Source of the DNA: Myroides odoratus DSM 2801
GTDB taxonomy: Bacteria > Bacteroidota > Bacteroidia > Flavobacteriales > Flavobacteriaceae
Reading direction: 5' to 3'
DNA length: 64,000 bases
Assembly (NCBI RefSeq): GCF_000243275.1
Contig: NZ_CM001437.1
Location: 673,388 to 737,387, forward strand
Below, piece by piece: positions 61,123 through 64,000 of the stretch. Positions within the stretch are counted from its first letter, which is position 1; each line of letters starts with the position of its first letter. Both the position numbers and the translations under genes were made by a program. Below the pieces are notes generated by a model, which was not told the origin of the DNA, made no database searches, and saw only the letters and a list, made by a program, of their open reading frames with translations.

Positions 61123-64000
61123 TTAAAATTTGTTAACGATTTGCCATTGTGTACCATCTGATACAAAGTCCCATCCAGAGTATGGTAAGCCTGTTTCTAG
61201 CTTTTTACCGTTTAACCCTGCAACGTTTCCTGCAACAACTACATAACCGTCTTCGTTCGTGTCTAGTTTTTTAATGGTGTATTTTTTTCCTTTGTTATTT
61301 GCGTCTGCTTCTGGTAGCGTGATAACGATACCTTCTGTTGGTGCTGCATTAGCATCTACTAGTACTACAGCATCTTCTGCTACTAAAGCTGTTGCCGCAG
61401 CTACCGTTTTAACAGCATTTGCTACATCAACTTTCCAAATAGTCTCATTTGGATTTGTAGCATTTACACGGCTAGAAACGGTTGTATTGGTACCATTTTC
61501 TAACACTACTGTTTTTTGCTCTGCTTGTACTACTGTTTGTAAATCTTGGTAGGTTACATTTCCTTCTTGATCAGCAATTCCAACACGTGGTGCCTCTGAA
61601 GTACTTGTACCTGCATCTAATTTACCCGCTGTTACCGCTTTATCAGCAATACCTAAAGTCACGTCTTTTAATAAAGAACTTGCTACTTCTGTATTCAAGT
61701 TATTTCCAGCATTTTCGCCAGCTGTAACTGTAATACCTACCCCTTTTAGCTTTTTAGCCTCTAGATCACCTTGTGTGATAACATCTTCAATCATGTTTTT
61801 CGCAGATGTTTGTTTTAACACACCTGCTGCATCTGCAATCACTAAGTTATTTGCTGTTGGATTTGTTGTTACCGTATCCAATCCTGCAATCGCTAATGTA
61901 TTTGTAGCACTTGTTGTGATTGTTGTCGCTGCATCTAAACTTCCTCCTAATCTAAACTCACTATTTCCATCTGCGTCCTTCACTACTGTGATACCGTTCT
62001 TAGCCGTTACCGTTGTAGCAACAACGTCTTTTGGATCTTGCCATTCCGTTACTTTACGAGATTCTGTAATGTCATCACCGTTTGCATCTTTTCCGACAAC
62101 TACATCTTTCGTAACCGTAACTAATACTTGTCCATCCGTTGAACCTCCTTTAAGATCTAGTTTTGCATCTTTTAATAAAGCATCTGCTCCACCATCTACA
62201 TAAATAGAAGCTGACGTTAATGAACCTTTAGTTCCTTCAACCGTTGTAATTTTTTCTAACAACTTCTCAATCGCTCCTTGTACATTCGTTACGTTTAAGT
62301 TTGTTGTTGAATCATCGTAAGAAATTGCATTTGCATTTGCGTCAATTTCTCCAATTACAACTCCTTCAGCGTTTTTAAACTCATATACATTTGTTGTTGT
62401 GTTTAAAGCAACTGAAACTTCTTTTGGATCAATTGTTGTACCTGTTACACCAGCTTTTGGTAAACCATCTACTCCAATTTGATCTTCATTATAATACGTA
62501 TACGTTCCGTTTGCGTTTTGTACGAATAACGTTACCGTTTCATTCGCTTTCACTACTTCGTCTAACGTTTTGTATGTGATGTTTCCTTCACCATCTGCAA
62601 CACCTACACGTCCGTCTAATCCTTTACCACCGTCTAATTTTCCAGCAGTAACTCCTTTATCAGCGATTTGGATGTTTGCATCCGCTAACAATTTAGCTAC
62701 ACCTGTCGTTCTTTCAATAAATTCAAGTCCTCCAGATACGACTAAATCTCCTGTTGTTCCTTCAATCGTTGTGATTTTTTCTAACAACTTCTCAATCGCT
62801 CCTTGTACGTTTGTAACACCTAATTGAGTTGAGTTATCATTATACGTAATTGCATTTGCATTAGCGTCAATTTCTCCAATTACATCTCCGTTTGAGTTTT
62901 TGAACTCATACACATTGGTTGCTGTATTTAAAGCAACAGATACTTCTTTTGGATCAATTGTTACTCCTGTTGCTCCTGCTTTTGGTTGACCGTTTTCATC
63001 AATTTCATTCTCGTTGTAGTACGTAAACGTTCCGTTTGTATTTTCAACTAATACCGTTACTGTTTCGTTTGCTTTTACTACTTCGTCTAATGTTTTGTAT
63101 GTGATGGTTCCATCAGCTCCTGCTACACCTACACGTCCTTCAGCTCCTGTCCCTCCATCTAATTTATCTGAAGTAACCGCTTTATCACCGATTTTATCTG
63201 TAGTAACTCCACCGTCAGCGATTTGGATTCCAGCATCAGCTAATAATTTAGCTGTTCCGTCTGTTGTTCCTGTGAACTCTAATCCTCCTGCTACTGCTAA
63301 GTCTCCTTTTGTTGTTGCGATTGTATTCGCTAACTCATCTAAAGCATCTTTAACATTCGTTGATGTTAAACCTGAATCAGTATTGTCGTAACGAATATTA
63401 TCTGAATTAATGTCAATTGTAGCAATTGGATTTCCTTCTGAATCTTTGAATACGTAAGTTCCATTTGATTTAGACAAATCTTCTACAATTACTAAAGCTG
63501 GATCGATTGTTACACCTGTTGCACCTGCTTTTGGTTGACCGTTTTCATCAATTTCCTTCTCGTTGTAGTACGTAAACGTTCCATTTGCATTCTTTACTAA
63601 TACTGTTACTGTTTCGTTTGCTTTTACTACTTCATCTAACGTTTTGTATGTAATGGTCCCATCAGCTCCTGCTACACCTACACGTCCTTCTGCTCCTGTA
63701 CCTCCATCTAATTTATCTGAAGTAACTGCTTTATCACCGATTTTATCTGTAGTAACTCCACCATCAGCAATTTGGATTCCAGCATCAGCTAATAATTTAG
63801 CTGTTCCGTCTGTTGTTCCTGTGAACTCTAATCCTCCTGCTACTGCTAAGTCTCCTTTTGTTGTTGCGATTGTATTCGCTAACTCATCTAAAGCATCTTT
63901 AACATTCGTTGATGTTAAACCTGAATCAGTATTGTCGTAACGAATATTATCTGAATTAATGTCAATTGTAGCAATTGGATTTCCTTCTGAATCTTTGAAT
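61123..64000 (-). CDS. Fibre-like secreted protein C (5' end outside the window)
   Basis: The frame is open to the right edge, so about 958 C-terminal residues are seen. A TTG at 63477 is not a true start. The visible N-terminal half is built of 175-183-residue repeats: NGTFTYYNENEI, KAGATGVTIDPKEVSVALN, YEFKNSNGDVIGEIDAN, LGVTNVQGAIEKLLEKI and TYKTLDEVVKANETVTV recur. Period in DNA is 549 bases (63095 to 63644) and then 525. The end (YTIKKLDTNEDGYVVVAGN, GWDFVSDGTQWQIVNKF) matches the C-terminus of the 833-residue neighbour. VTNVQGAI-type motifs are common in tail-fibre and surface-fibre proteins. It is the first visible gene of the operon. Confidence 0.8.
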   Translation of the reverse strand, partial: FKDSEGNPIATIDINSDNIRYDNTDSGLTSTNVKDALDELANTIATTKGDLAVAGGLEFTGTTDGTAKLLADAGIQIADGGVTTDKIGDKAVTSDKLDGGTGAEGRVGVAGADGTITYKTLDEVVKANETVTVLVKNANGTFTYYNEKEIDENGQPKAGATGVTIDPALVIVEDLSKSNGTYVFKDSEGNPIATIDINSDNIRYDNTDSGLTSTNVKDALDELANTIATTKGDLAVAGGLEFTGTTDGTAKLLADAGIQIADGGVTTDKIGDKAVTSDKLDGGTGAEGRVGVAGADGTITYKTLDEVVKANETVTVLVENTNGTFTYYNENEIDENGQPKAGATGVTIDPKEVSVALNTATNVYEFKNSNGDVIGEIDANANAITYNDNSTQLGVTNVQGAIEKLLEKITTIEGTTGDLVVSGGLEFIERTTGVAKLLADANIQIADKGVTAGKLDGGKGLDGRVGVADGEGNITYKTLDEVVKANETVTLFVQNANGTYTYYNEDQIGVDGLPKAGVTGTTIDPKEVSVALNTTTNVYEFKNAEGVVIGEIDANANAISYDDSTTNLNVTNVQGAIEKLLEKITTVEGTKGSLTSASIYVDGGADALLKDAKLDLKGGSTDGQVLVTVTKDVVVGKDANGDDITESRKVTEWQDPKDVVATTVTAKNGITVVKDADGNSEFRLGGSLDAATTITTSATNTLAIAGLDTVTTNPTANNLVIADAAGVLKQTSAKNMIEDVITQGDLEAKKLKGVGITVTAGENAGNNLNTEVASSLLKDVTLGIADKAVTAGKLDAGTSTSEAPRVGIADQEGNVTYQDLQTVVQAEQKTVVLENGTNTTVSSRVNATNPNETIWKVDVANAVKTVAAATALVAEDAVVLVDANAAPTEGIVITLPEADANNKGKKYTIKKLDTNEDGYVVVAGNVAGLNGKKLETGLPYSGWDFVSDGTQWQIVNKF
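62561..64000 (-). repeat. Long coding repeats of 525-549 bp inside fibre protein C
   Basis: At least three copies. The unit is 549 bases between the two right-most copies and 525 between the next pair. Positions 63221-63451 and 63770-64000 are identical over all 231 bases I compared, up to the window edge. The rest of these two units differs by scattered substitutions, some of them synonymous. Confidence 0.9.

Noticed and set aside
63475..63477. TTG at 63477 as the start of fibre protein C
   Set aside because: The frame stays open upstream to the window edge and continues the same repeat family. No signal peptide follows the TTG.
63095..63940. Two identical 98-codon plus-strand frames at 63095-63391 and 63644-63940
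   Set aside because: They are antisense shadows of the duplicated repeat in fibre protein C. Their identity only reflects the repeat.
58595..64000. Phage tail-fibre region (prophage)
   Set aside because: The fibre-like repeats recall tail fibres, but there are no capsid, portal, terminase, tail tube, lysis or integrase genes, and the operon continues into T9SS anchoring genes.
9..64000. tRNA or rRNA genes and insertion sequences
   Set aside because: I saw no cloverleaf with CCA-end pairing, no rRNA-like stretch, and no transposase frame or terminal inverted repeats.

Overview
The window is AT-rich chromosomal DNA from a member of the Bacteroidota, almost certainly a flavobacterium. Supporting signs are type IX secretion (T9SS) parts and cargo (PorX, PorP/SprF, type B sorting domains), a SusC/SusD pair, a type-B succinate dehydrogenase with one membrane subunit, and Bacteroidota-type promoters (TTG, about 19 bases, TAnnTTTG). 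The content feels like Myroides or a close relative, but that is a guess from memory without a search.

Layout. 1-6.6 kb: 3' part of dnaA overlapping a low-molecular-weight phosphatase gene, an RsmI-like methyltransferase, a VOC protein, two thioredoxin-fold lipoproteins, threonine aldolase, and prfB with its programmed +1 frameshift. 6.7-12.4 kb: an SOS-like mutagenesis cassette (LexA/CI-like autocleaving repressor divergent from dinB-dnaE) with two matching operator-like palindromes between the genes, low-complexity repeats at both outer ends, and a small SRP RNA gene with a textbook promoter. 12.5-22.6 kb: glutaminyl cyclase, a 1434-residue T9SS cargo protein, a DUF2461 protein, a phosphatase lipoprotein, an Ntn amidase and a photolyase. 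22.7-28.7 kb: one operon, sdhC-sdhA-sdhB-porin-DASS transporter, linking dicarboxylate uptake with succinate oxidation. 29-41.7 kb: an ECF sigma factor with a membrane partner, OxyR, a two-component system with coaE and a glycosyltransferase, porX-tsaE-ald, a metal-type AraC regulator with a 57-residue gene just upstream, and small hypothetical proteins. 41.8-47.9 kb: SusC/SusD and a DOPA-dioxygenase-like enzyme.

47.9-64 kb (running off the right edge) is the most unusual part: a tight minus-strand operon of at least seven genes. Three long, repetitive, fibre-like proteins come first, then a 1420-residue surface protein, a type B sorting-domain protein, a PorP/SprF barrel and a PorE-like OmpA protein. 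The last three form a recognisable T9SS anchoring set. The four large proteins upstream show no sorting domain of their own, which suggests a surface filament or adhesin complex held by one T9SS-delivered anchor. The first gene carries a recent internal duplication.

All functional calls come from reading motifs; no database search was possible.
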